In this document: positions 38,183 through 45,530 of the stretch, one piece after another
Numbering within the stretch: position 1 is the stretch's first letter
How the letters are laid out: each line of letters begins with the position of its first letter
Assembly: GCF_003063355.1 (NCBI RefSeq)
Contig: NZ_NESH01000002.1
Coordinates: forward strand, 620,001-684,000
Length of the DNA stretch: 64,000 nt
Reading direction: 5' to 3'
Origin: Limnohabitans sp. Bal53
GTDB taxonomy: Bacteria > Pseudomonadota > Gammaproteobacteria > Burkholderiales > Burkholderiaceae_C
Notes under the pieces: model-generated
Database searches by the model: none
What the model was told of the DNA's origin: nothing
The model's input: only the letters and a program-made list of their open reading frames with translations
Made by a program: the position numbers and the translations under genes

Positions 38183-39547
38183 TCACACCCCTGCTTTGCC
38201 CAACAAGGCAACCGTGGGCGCTTCTTGTTTGTGTTCTTTGGGGTTCTCTGCCATGTACTTCAACACGCCGACGTAAGTGACCAACAGCAGGCCATAAACC
38301 ACCAGGTAAGCCGTTAAAGTGAGCGCAATATAGGGCGGAGGCAAGGTGGTGGCGGCTTCGCTGGTGCGCATGAAGCCATGCACCAGGAAGGGCTGGCGAC
38401 CGATCTCGGTCACGTACCAGCCCGCCAGCGTGGCGACCCAGCCGGAGAACGCCATGCCCGACAGCACCCAAAGCAGGGGCTTGGGCAGTGTCACTTCTGG
38501 CTGCCTGCGCTGAAGCCACAAGCGCCAGGCGGTGAAACCCGCCACCAGCAGCATCAGCGAACCCACACCCACCATCACGCGAAAGGCATAAAACACCGGC
38601 GCCACGGGTGGGTGTGCCCCTTCAAATTCGTTGATGCCCTTGACTTCGCCGTCGAGCTCATGGGTCAAGATCAGGCTGGCCACTTTGGGGATCTTCACCG
38701 CGTAGTGGGTGGTGCGTGCTTCTTGGTCAGGAATGCCAAACAGCGTCAGCGGTGCGCCACGCTCGGTCTCCCAGATGCCCTCCATGGCAGCGACCTTGGC
38801 AGGCTGGTGCTCCAGCGTATTGAGGCCGTGCATGTCACCCACAAGGAACTGAAGCGGCATCACGCAAGCGGCGGTGAAAACGGCCGCACGCATGGCTTTG
38901 TGGGTGCCGCGCGTGGCGCTGCCTTTGATCAGTTGCCAAGCGCACAGACCAGCGATCAAAAACGACGCGGTCAGTGCCGAAGCGAGCAACTTGTGCGAGA
39001 AGCGGTAGGGAAATGAAGGGTTAAAGACCACCGCCAGCCAATCGGTGGGGATGAATTGGCCGTTGACGATTTCAAAACCTGCCGGGGTGTGCATCCAGGA
39101 GTTCAGGCTCAGGATCCAGAAAGCCGACATGGTGGTGCCGAACGCGACCAAAAATGTGGCGATCAGGTGCACCCGCTCACTCACCCGGCCACGGCCAAAC
39201 AGCATGATGCCCAGAAAACTGGCCTCCAGAAAAAACGCTGTCAGCACCTCATAGCCCAGCAACGGCCCTGAAATATTGCCCGTGCGCTCCATGAAACCTG
39301 GCCAGTTGGTGCCGAACTGGAAGCTCATCACAATGCCCGAGACCACCCCCAGCGCAAAGGTGAGCGCGAACACCTTGGTCCAAAAATAGTAGGCCTCTTC
39401 CCACGCCTGGTCATGGGTGCGGGCAAAGCGCCAACGGAAGAACAGCAAGAACCAGCACAGCGCGATGGTGATGGTGGGGAACAGGATGTGGAAGCTGATG
39501 TTTGCAGCAAACTGGATACGAGAGAGGATGAGTGCGTCGATGTCCAT
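38183..39547 (-). CDS. cydA: Cytochrome bd-type quinol oxidase subunit I
   Basis: Heme-bearing subunit of the bd oxidase. The 454 residues start MDIDALILSRIQFAANISFH, with the heme ligand His 20. GYEVLTAFFLEASFLGIMLFG contains the conserved glutamates, and the quinol loop begins HQPAKVAAMEG. The loop is short, as in cyanide-insensitive CioA-type enzymes. It is downstream of a GbsR/MarR regulator by 36 bases, which implies cotranscription from the palindromic control region at 40.19 kb. Confidence 0.95.
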   Translation of the reverse strand: MDIDALILSRIQFAANISFHILFPTITIALCWFLLFFRWRFARTHDQAWEEAYYFWTKVFALTFALGVVSGIVMSFQFGTNWPGFMERTGNISGPLLGYEVLTAFFLEASFLGIMLFGRGRVSERVHLIATFLVAFGTTMSAFWILSLNSWMHTPAGFEIVNGQFIPTDWLAVVFNPSFPYRFSHKLLASALTASFLIAGLCAWQLIKGSATRGTHKAMRAAVFTAACVMPLQFLVGDMHGLNTLEHQPAKVAAMEGIWETERGAPLTLFGIPDQEARTTHYAVKIPKVASLILTHELDGEVKGINEFEGAHPPVAPVFYAFRVMVGVGSLMLLVAGFTAWRLWLQRRQPEVTLPKPLLWVLSGMAFSGWVATLAGWYVTEIGRQPFLVHGFMRTSEAATTLPPPYIALTLTAYLVVYGLLLVTYVGVLKYMAENPKEHKQEAPTVALLGKAGV

Positions 39548-39582
39548 GGTGGCTTTCTTTGGGGATCATTCGCCTTGGCGTG

Positions 39583-40161
39583 TCAGGTTGATGCAGGCGC
39601 TTTGTTGGCTCGCCCTGTCAGACGGTCTTTGAATTCGAGCACTTTGGTCACCGTGGCGCCCATGCCCATGAGCTGCATGGCGGTCTCGGGCGCGAGCTTT
39701 TGCACGTCGTCAAACCAAGTCATGAGGCGGTCGATCAGGTCGTGCATTTCGCGCATGCGCTGCTGGGCATGCCGCTCTGCGTCGGTAGTGGGCGTTTCAA
39801 GCAAAGCGCTTCGCAGCATGGACAATGTGGGCTCGATTTCACGGCGACGACGCTCTTCGGCCAAGACTCGAAAGATTTCCCAAATGTCAGCGGGTGCCTC
39901 AAAGTATTCGCGCCGGTCACCCGCTTGATGACGCAAACGCACCAGCCGCCAGGCCTGCAACTCCTTGAGGCCCATGCTCACATTGGAGCGAGAGAATTCC
40001 AGCGCCTCCGCAATCTCATCGGCATTCAATGCCTGCGGTGACACATAAATGAGCGCATAAATTTGACCCACGGTGCGGTTGATGCCCCATTTGCTGCCCA
40101 TTTCACCGAAATGGGCGATGAACTCTCGGTTGAGGGCAGGAATTTGGTCAGAAATGGGCAT
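39583..40161 (-). CDS. GbsR/MarR-family transcriptional regulator
   Basis: A 192-residue winged-HTH protein: GINRTVGQIYALIYVSPQAL, NADEIAEALEFSRSNVSMGL and KELQAWRLVRLRHQAGDRRE are typical of the GbsR-like branch of MarR. A C-terminal helical dimerisation part follows. It is the first gene of the unit with cydA and cydB. A perfect palindrome lies 25-50 bases before its start, so autoregulation and control of the oxidase are likely. The ligand is unknown. Confidence 0.88.
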   Translation of the reverse strand: MPISDQIPALNREFIAHFGEMGSKWGINRTVGQIYALIYVSPQALNADEIAEALEFSRSNVSMGLKELQAWRLVRLRHQAGDRREYFEAPADIWEIFRVLAEERRRREIEPTLSMLRSALLETPTTDAERHAQQRMREMHDLIDRLMTWFDDVQKLAPETAMQLMGMGATVTKVLEFKDRLTGRANKAPAST

Positions 40162-40185
40162 GGGGTGACGTTGGCTTTTGTTTAA

Positions 40186-40211
40186 GAATTTTCAGTAAAT
40201 ACTGAAAATTC
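40186..40211. promoter_or_regulatory. Perfect palindromic operator before the GbsR-cydAB unit
   Basis: Twelve-base arms gaattttcagta and tactgaaaattc are separated by aa. The site is located where a promoter of the minus-strand unit is expected and has the symmetry of a dimeric MarR-type regulator. Confidence 0.75.
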
Positions 40212-40260
40212 AGAAATGATTATAGGGTTATCCCGTATCTCGTGGCAATACCTGAACATA

Positions 40261-40289
40261 AAAAAACCCGGACCGTTCCCAGTTCGGGG
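40261..40289 (-). terminator. Terminator-like hairpin upstream of the GbsR-cydAB unit
   Basis: On the minus strand the stem cccgaac paired with gtccggg (one mismatch) is followed by seven T. It would stop transcription arriving from the transposase side. Confidence 0.5.
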
Positions 40290-40294
40290 CTTCA

Positions 40295-40423
40295 ATGGCG
40301 GCGCTTGTCAGCGTCGAGGGTAATGAGGCAGAGCAAGTGGTGCGCCATTTGCCGCACAGCCATGTGCTGGGCGAGATACAGGTGACGCGGGCGGATGATT
40401 ATTTGAATGGGTTGGCGGCTTGA
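40295..40423 (+). other. Short open frame, probable gene remnant
   Basis: A 42-codon frame beginning MAALVSVEGNEAEQVVRH and ending DDYLNGLAA. It has protein-like codon use but no recognised family, ribosome-binding site or partner. It lies between the cyd control region and the transposase remnant. It may be the C-terminal leftover of a lost gene. Confidence 0.2.
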
Positions 40424-40485
40424 AGTTCTAGGCAAACGCAACAACGCCGCGCCTAGCAACGCTCCACCGCCTCAGTCGTGGCCGA

Positions 40486-41301
40486 GGTCAGCGTGGCTAT
40501 CGAGCCGAACAAGCCTGCGCCAAGGCGTCTGAGCGAGCACAGCGAAGCCGTAATGCCCGCCGTGTAGATTCCAAAGTCTGGTCCGATGTGGATTTCTACC
40601 TTGGCATTCAATGGAGCCCCGAGCAGATTGCAGGCAAGGTGGCGGTCAGCCATGAGAGCGTCTATTTGCATGTGTATGCCAACAAAGCCGCCGGTGGTGA
40701 TTTACACAAGAACCTGCGCAGCCAAAAGCCCCGGCGCAAACGCCACCTGTGCGGGCGTGACAGGCGTGGCCAGATCCCGAACCGCCGCCTGATCAGCGAG
40801 AGACCAAGTCACATTGAAGATCGCAAGCAAGTGGGCCACTGGGAGGGAGATACCGTCATTGGCGCGGCTCACAAACAAGCCATCGTGACATTGGTAGAAC
40901 GCAAGAGTGGCTTTGCTGTGCTGGCCAAGGTGTCCAACAAGACGGCTGATTTGGTGGCGCGGGCCATTGAAGCCAAGCTCAAGCCCTTGAACTCACGGGT
41001 GAAGACCTTGACGGTGGACAACGGCAAGGAGTTTGCCGATCACCAGGCCATCGATCAGACCCTTGGCATCCAGACTTATTTTGCCGATCCGTATTGCAGC
41101 TGGCAGCGCGGCAGCAACGAGAACTTCAATGGTTTGCTGCGCCAATACATTCCCAAAAAGCGGCGCATGGAAACTGTCACCGATGAGGAGTTGACTATGA
41201 TCGAAAACAGATTGAATCACCGCCCCAGAAAGCGGCTCGGATTCAAGACGCCCTACGAGGTGTTTCACGCCTCGTTAAACCGTGTTGCAGTTCGTACTTG
41301 A
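40486..41301 (+). pseudogene. IS30-family transposase, 5'-truncated
   Basis: DDE transposase of an IS30-type element. The frame runs RGQRGYRAEQA, WSPEQIAGKVAVSHESVYLH, HWEGDTVIGAAHK (first Asp), TLTVDNGKEFADH (second Asp), GSNENFNGLLRQYIPK (catalytic Glu) and NRLNHRPRKRLGFKTP. The catalytic domain is complete. The N-terminal HTH that should precede RGYRAEQA is missing, and upstream bases no longer code for it. An internal ATG-less start is unlikely to give an active enzyme. The right end, gttgcagttcgtacttga, is present; no left end is found. Confidence 0.88.
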
Positions 41302-41467
41302 ATCCGCCTTCCCAAAAAGCGGCGCATGGAAACTGTCACAGATGAAGAGTTGACTATGATCGAAAACAGATTGAATCACCGGCCCAGAAAGCGGCTGGGA
41401 TTCAAGACACCCCACGAGGTGTTTCACGCCTCGTTAAACCGTGTTGCAGTTCGTACTTGAATCCGCC
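41151..41467. repeat. Tandem duplication of the IS30 right end
   Basis: The last 158 bases of the element (41151-41308) are repeated at 41310-41467 with a period of 159 and about eight base changes. The second copy carries the same end motif. From 41468 to 41596 nothing further is recognised. Confidence 0.92.
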
Positions 41468-41596
41468 CAATATAAAATCCAAGCGATAAAAGCGATAGTC
41501 GCCATAGCAGTCATAGTGATTTCTCCATTTGGTTGCCGCACCAACTACAAATCGCTATTGGTATTGGTGAATAGCGCTTCACGGTTAAACCGCGTT

Positions 41597-41932
41597 TTAA
41601 CGATGTGAACAAACTCGGTAAACGTGTTCAACGTACTTGACGGCGCGGGTGTTTGCGATAGGGATATCCTTGGCGAGCAGGGCTTTGACAACAAGGATAT
41701 CTACCACCGGGGTTTCGCGAATACCGCCAGCAATGCAGCCACAAAAATTTATACCGCCTCCATTGAGGATGCAGTAGCGGTGACCGCCGTCAACCCAATC
41801 ATCGACTAAGGCCGCACGATTCGCGGCTTGCTCCGGGGTAATTGGGTAGGTTTGCGCTTCAACCTTGCCAACGACTAGGAACATGCCAAGGACGGCGTTC
41901 AAAAACAGTTTGTATCGTGTTGATGCGGTCAT
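41597..41932 (-). CDS. Small secreted cysteine-containing protein
   Basis: Not recognised. The 111 residues begin with a Sec signal (hydrophobic LFLNAVLGMFLVVGKVEA, cleavage before QTYP). The mature part has RYCILNGGGINFCGCIAGGI and a last Cys near the end (YRVCSHR). The CxC pair and spacing recall the protein at 42489-42854, suggesting a common type of periplasmic protein with disulfides. It lies in an AT-rich accessory stretch and its origin is unclear. Confidence 0.55.
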   Translation of the reverse strand: MTASTRYKLFLNAVLGMFLVVGKVEAQTYPITPEQAANRAALVDDWVDGGHRYCILNGGGINFCGCIAGGIRETPVVDILVVKALLAKDIPIANTRAVKYVEHVYRVCSHR

Positions 41933-42141
41933 GGTGGCTTCTTCGGTGGTTGGGTTGGATAGTCACGAAATCCTGGTGGTTGCATTCGAGGAAATACTCG
42001 ATGTTGAAGTAGCCGGTGACAAAGGTGCTGTCACCGAATTGGTACAGACTCAATATGGTCTGCTATGCGAGTTGGTCGGCCAAGAGGATCTAACCTGCCA
42101 AGTCCAACCAAGGTCAAATTCTTTTAGCTCCTCCATGAATG

Positions 42142-42510
42142 TCAAAACATTCTGCTAATTTTTGAACACTTAAACCATAACTTGGTAAATACGCCAGATT
42201 TATCAAAAACTGCTATATCACCACTCCATCTATTTAAACTATAAGTAAAGTCTAAATTATTTTTATTGTCCGCAATTTTAAAAATAATAGCATCATCGGA
42301 TACTGAAACAACTGGACCGAAAAATTTTTGATCTTGTGAGGCAATCCCATTTTTTAAATCAATTATGTAAGTAGATGGTGGAAGCTGAGTTTCACCCGCG
42401 AAGAAACAACTTAAGCCTAACTTATCCTGGGGAAAAGATTGCCCAAGAGCAGTAGTAACCACGCAAATGGCTAGACAAGTTGAAATAATTATGGATTTGT
42501 ATTTGTGCAT
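42142..42510 (-). CDS. Small secreted protein of unknown function
   Basis: Not recognised. It has 122 residues. The signal peptide MHKYKSIIISTCLAICVVTT ends near ALG. The mature part is rich in beta-type residues (STYIIDLKNGIA, DDAIIFKIADNK, LDFTYSLNRW) with two cysteines, GLSCFFAG and WFKCSK. The start overlaps the end of the next gene upstream by 22 bases, so the two are probably cotranscribed. Codon use is AT-rich compared with flanking core genes, which fits acquired DNA. Confidence 0.6.
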   Translation of the reverse strand: MHKYKSIIISTCLAICVVTTALGQSFPQDKLGLSCFFAGETQLPPSTYIIDLKNGIASQDQKFFGPVVSVSDDAIIFKIADNKNNLDFTYSLNRWSGDIAVFDKSGVFTKLWFKCSKISRMF

Positions 42511-42854
42511 CTTGATATCGATAATTTTTGAATTTTTCGAAAGTTAGTTGCGTCGTCAATAACGTAATTTGGATTCTTTTGAGATTCTTCTAAAATATCG
42601 AATGGAGTAAGCAATTCGGCCATTTGATTGCCAATACAACTGCAAACTCCCTGAATGTATTGATTGGATATTTTGGTGGTTTGTTGTTTGAAGTTAATTG
42701 TGCAACGTGAAGAAACGTTGCTTGCGATCTGTAACTTTTCAGTTAGAGATAGGGTTCTAAATAAATCCTCTCCGTTTGCTGGTCCGGCAAAGATTAAAAG
42801 TAACAAAATTAACTTAAATGAGTGTATAGGGTTGATTTTTGAAGAGGGCCTCAT
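42489..42854 (-). CDS. Small secreted cysteine-containing protein
   Basis: Not recognised. It has 121 residues with a signal peptide (FKLILLLLIFAGPANG). The mature part contains SSRCTINF, YIQGVCSCIGNQMAELL and SRCTN, that is, four cysteines including a CxC pair like that in the protein at 41.6-41.9 kb. It overlaps the downstream gene by 22 bases. No motif points to an enzymatic role. A secreted structural or inhibitor-like function is possible but unsupported. Confidence 0.6.
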   Translation of the reverse strand: MRPSSKINPIHSFKLILLLLIFAGPANGEDLFRTLSLTEKLQIASNVSSRCTINFKQQTTKISNQYIQGVCSCIGNQMAELLTPFDILEESQKNPNYVIDDATNFRKIQKLSISRCTNTNP

Positions 42855-43127
42855 TTTGAAAATATTGCCTTTGATTGAAAAATCAAGTTGAATTTAAATT
42901 TTCTATGCATCTGGCGCATAAAGATGGGTGCATTGAATCGACGGATAGGCAATCCATGTGCATAAGTGCAATTATTGCATTCTTTTTGATTGCAAAAAAG
43001 TCTACCCATTGGGATTGGCATGGGTACCTACACCGGCTCAGTTGACCGAGATTTTCGCTATGACGCATTTTGGCGGTGACAGACGTAACCTGCCTCTCAG
43101 CATTTGCAAAAACGCTGTTGCACCCTA
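42855..43127. other. AT-rich spacer without recognised gene
   Basis: About 270 bases between the secreted proteins and the IS91-like remnant. I see no convincing frame, RNA or repeat. Base composition resembles the preceding AT-rich genes up to about 42.95 kb and then becomes GC-richer. Confidence 0.4.
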
Positions 43128-43330
43128 TCAACTGATGTGCTGATCGACTCCAAATTCGGGTGCCGGTTGTGCCGTATCGCTCCAGACCGGTGCCACACCG
43201 CAACAAGCGCATGTTTGCAGACCGCACGCGTCACACAGCGGCGTCCCGCCTGCTGGGGTGATGCGCTGCGGCTCTGAATTAACCCCGATGAGCTCCAGTA
43301 TGTGGCGGATGTCTGCGCCGTGCGTTGTGG
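43128..43330 (-). pseudogene. Remnant of an IS91-like transposase C-terminus
   Basis: The minus-strand frame ADIRHILELIGVNSEPQRIT, then PAGGTPLCDACG, then QPAPEFGVDQHIS and a stop resembles the tail of IS91/IS801-type transposases (pattern IGxxxEPPxxxPARGPP ... QPxPExxxDQ). The catalytic part is absent. The fragment ends close to where the neighbouring SnoaL-like gene is cut, so it probably marks a transposition junction. Recognition is from memory of the family tail. Confidence 0.5.
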
Positions 43331-43336
43331 AACGCG

Positions 43337-43789
43337 ATGATGGCGAAGACACCGCCGAACCCTTCTGGGCGCACGCTGACCGATGGCGCAACCGCCATCA
43401 CCGACTTCGACAAAACCGAGGCCCACAAAGCGCAGGTGAAGCAGTTGTTTGATGCCCTGATCCACGGCACGCCCGAACAAGCCGGTGCCGCCGTGCAGGC
43501 CAACTTTGCCCCCAACTACAAACAACACAACCCCATGGCAGCGGACGGCCTAAAAGGCTTCTTGGCCGCTATGCTGACCGAGCAGTGGGTGTTCAAAAAG
43601 CAGCACAAAGTGCTGGGCGAAGGCAACTTTGTCCTCTCTATTGCCGAGGGCACACACAAAGGCAAGGCTGTGGCGTTTTACGACTTGCTGCGCTTTGAAG
43701 GCGGCAAAATTGTTGAGCACTGGGACGTGATTCAAGAAATCCCCACCAAGGGCCTAGCCAATACCAACGGCATGTTTGGTTTCAGGTAG
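43337..43789 (+). CDS. SnoaL-like (NTF2-fold) protein, 5'-truncated paralogue
   Basis: One complete SnoaL-like domain: QVKQLFDALIHGTPEQAGAA, APNYKQHNPMAADGLKGFLA, FVLSIAEGTHKGKAVAFYDL and KIVEHWDVIQEIPTKGL. It aligns over its full length with the second half of the next gene, including the linker NPSGRTLTDGATAITD. The first domain and signal peptide of the original two-domain gene are missing. The frame begins right at the IS91-like remnant. ATGs at 43337 and 43340 could serve as starts. Expression is doubtful. Confidence 0.6.
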   Translation: MMAKTPPNPSGRTLTDGATAITDFDKTEAHKAQVKQLFDALIHGTPEQAGAAVQANFAPNYKQHNPMAADGLKGFLAAMLTEQWVFKKQHKVLGEGNFVLSIAEGTHKGKAVAFYDLLRFEGGKIVEHWDVIQEIPTKGLANTNGMFGFR

Positions 43790-43808
43790 ACGGAAAGGCG
43801 ACACTATC

Positions 43809-44678
43809 ATGAAGAAATTACCACTGATCCTGAAAACGGTCTATCTGATGGCGGGTGCAGCATTGCTGGCATCCCTTACTGCCTGCGGTGGCTCCAATAC
43901 CGAGACCACACAGAGGGAAAAAATAGACACCTTTTTTGCAGCAGTCAATGCGAAGAACGTCCCTCTCTTTGAGTCTGTGGTGTGGGAGGGCTTCATTCAG
44001 CACAACCCCTACGTTCCCACAGGCAGGGCCGGTATTGTGGGGCTTTTCCCCACACTGGATGCAGCAGGAACCACCGTCAACAACATCCGGGTCATTGAAG
44101 ACGGCAACTTTGTCGCAGTTCACAATTTCTGGAACAAAGCTACGCCGTTTGGATCAGACCAAGTGGTCACTTTTGATGTCTTCCGGTTTGACGGCAACGG
44201 CAAAGTCGCCGAGCACTGGGATGCAATCATGCCCAACACGCCGCTCAACCCATCAGGCAGAAGCCTGACCGATGGCACTACTGCGATCACCGATTTGGAA
44301 AAAACTGCCACCAACAAGGCGCTGGCCACCAACATTATTGACACCATCATTGAAGGGGTTCCGGCAGATATCGGCGCCGTGGTCACTAATAACTTCTTGC
44401 CCGACTACAAACAACACAGCCCTACGGTGGGGGATGGCGTTTCTGCAATTTTTGCGGCCTTTGGTGCGGAGCAATGGGTTTATAAGAAGCGCTACAAGGT
44501 TCTGGCCGAAGGCAATTTCGTGTTGACCATATCGGAAGGTACGGTCAAAGGTGTTCCATCGGTGTTCTATGACTTATTTCGTTTTGAAAATGGAAAGGTC
44601 GCGGAACACTGGGATGTGATCCAGAACATTCCCACCACCGGCCTGGCCAACTCCAATGGCATGCTGTCCGGGCTGTAA
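43809..44678 (+). CDS. Lipoprotein with two SnoaL-like domains
   Basis: A 289-residue exported protein whose signal peptide ends LLASLTACGG, a lipobox. Two SnoaL/NTF2-like domains follow (about 35-150 and 165-285), each with the pattern FIQHNP or YKQHSP, then ...GNFV..., then DxFRFxxGKVAEHWD. Such domains form hydrophobic cavities in cyclases and isomerases, but many have no known activity. It is adjacent to a truncated paralogue, so the locus arose by gene duplication. A weak AAAGG lies upstream of the ATG at 43809. Confidence 0.78.
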   Translation: MKKLPLILKTVYLMAGAALLASLTACGGSNTETTQREKIDTFFAAVNAKNVPLFESVVWEGFIQHNPYVPTGRAGIVGLFPTLDAAGTTVNNIRVIEDGNFVAVHNFWNKATPFGSDQVVTFDVFRFDGNGKVAEHWDAIMPNTPLNPSGRSLTDGTTAITDLEKTATNKALATNIIDTIIEGVPADIGAVVTNNFLPDYKQHSPTVGDGVSAIFAAFGAEQWVYKKRYKVLAEGNFVLTISEGTVKGVPSVFYDLFRFENGKVAEHWDVIQNIPTTGLANSNGMLSGL

Positions 44679-44710
44679 AGCGCCGCAACCCAGAGAAAGG
44701 CCCAGACGAC

Positions 44711-45457
44711 ATGTTGGTCACCACACTTACCCCGGATACATTTCGCCAGCTACCGGATGTACTTCGGGCGCTTGACAACCCGCGCTCGCCACGCAGCGTG
44801 CTTAACTACATCTGTGGCTGCGACACCGCAGACCCCAAAGTGCAAAGTGGCCTGAATACCGACGACAAGGTCGGCCCTCTTTTGGGCATTTGGTTTGCAA
44901 GCGGTAGGGCACTGGACGATCTCTGTCAGCCCTTTGCGCCCGTGGTGCGCGAGCTGAAAGCCGATCCTCCGAGTTTGGTCGGGGGGGAGTGGGACACTTT
45001 AGAGGGCAAGGTGGCCAAGGTGTTGCTTGGAGACCAACTGTCCAGATCGTGTTTTCGCGGCTCTGCAGAGGCCTTTTCCTACGACCCGATTGCCAGGCAA
45101 TTGGTGCGTGAACTGGTCAGTGCGCAAGAGATTGAGGCGACGCTCACACTGCCAGCAGCCATTTTGTATTTGTTGCCTTGGGCTCTGGCGCATTCGGAGG
45201 ACTTGGCGGATTTAGAGCGCGCTTGCGAAGTCATCGATATGGCGATCAAGGCTTATCCTGATTTCAAATTGTTTGAAGGACGTAACAAGCAGGCCGTTAA
45301 CCAACATCGGCAAGTGCTCCAAAAGTTCGGGCGATATCCTCAAAGAAACACTGACTTCGGACGGCCAAGCACCCAAGCCGAACTTGCGTGGCTCGCTGAC
45401 AAAGACAATCTACCCACTTGGGCTGGTGGCAAATTGCCATTTGACCGACCGATTTAA
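44711..45457 (+). CDS. DUF924 family protein
   Basis: A 248-residue cytoplasmic protein with the DUF924 signatures VLLGDQLSRSCFRGSAEAFS, YDPIARQLVREL, LPWALAHSEDLADLERA and QHRQVLQKFGRYPQRN. It also has an additional N-terminal segment of about 60 residues. The fold is TPR-like and the function is unknown. AGAAAGG is placed about 13 bases before the ATG. The next gene is convergent behind a strong terminator. Confidence 0.82.
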   Translation: MLVTTLTPDTFRQLPDVLRALDNPRSPRSVLNYICGCDTADPKVQSGLNTDDKVGPLLGIWFASGRALDDLCQPFAPVVRELKADPPSLVGGEWDTLEGKVAKVLLGDQLSRSCFRGSAEAFSYDPIARQLVRELVSAQEIEATLTLPAAILYLLPWALAHSEDLADLERACEVIDMAIKAYPDFKLFEGRNKQAVNQHRQVLQKFGRYPQRNTDFGRPSTQAELAWLADKDNLPTWAGGKLPFDRPI

Positions 45458-45480
45458 TATGGGAATCAAACCAGCTTGAC

Positions 45481-45516
45481 AAAAGCCGCCAACCCTCTCA
45501 GGTTGACGGCTTTTTT
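45481..45516. terminator. Bidirectional terminator between DUF924 gene and lpdA
   Basis: Stem aaaagccg/cggctttt, extended by aacc/ggtt after a two-base mismatch, has six T on the plus strand and four on the minus strand. It lies between two convergent genes and suits both. Confidence 0.88.
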
Positions 45517-45530
45517 ACAGCGCGAAGCGT

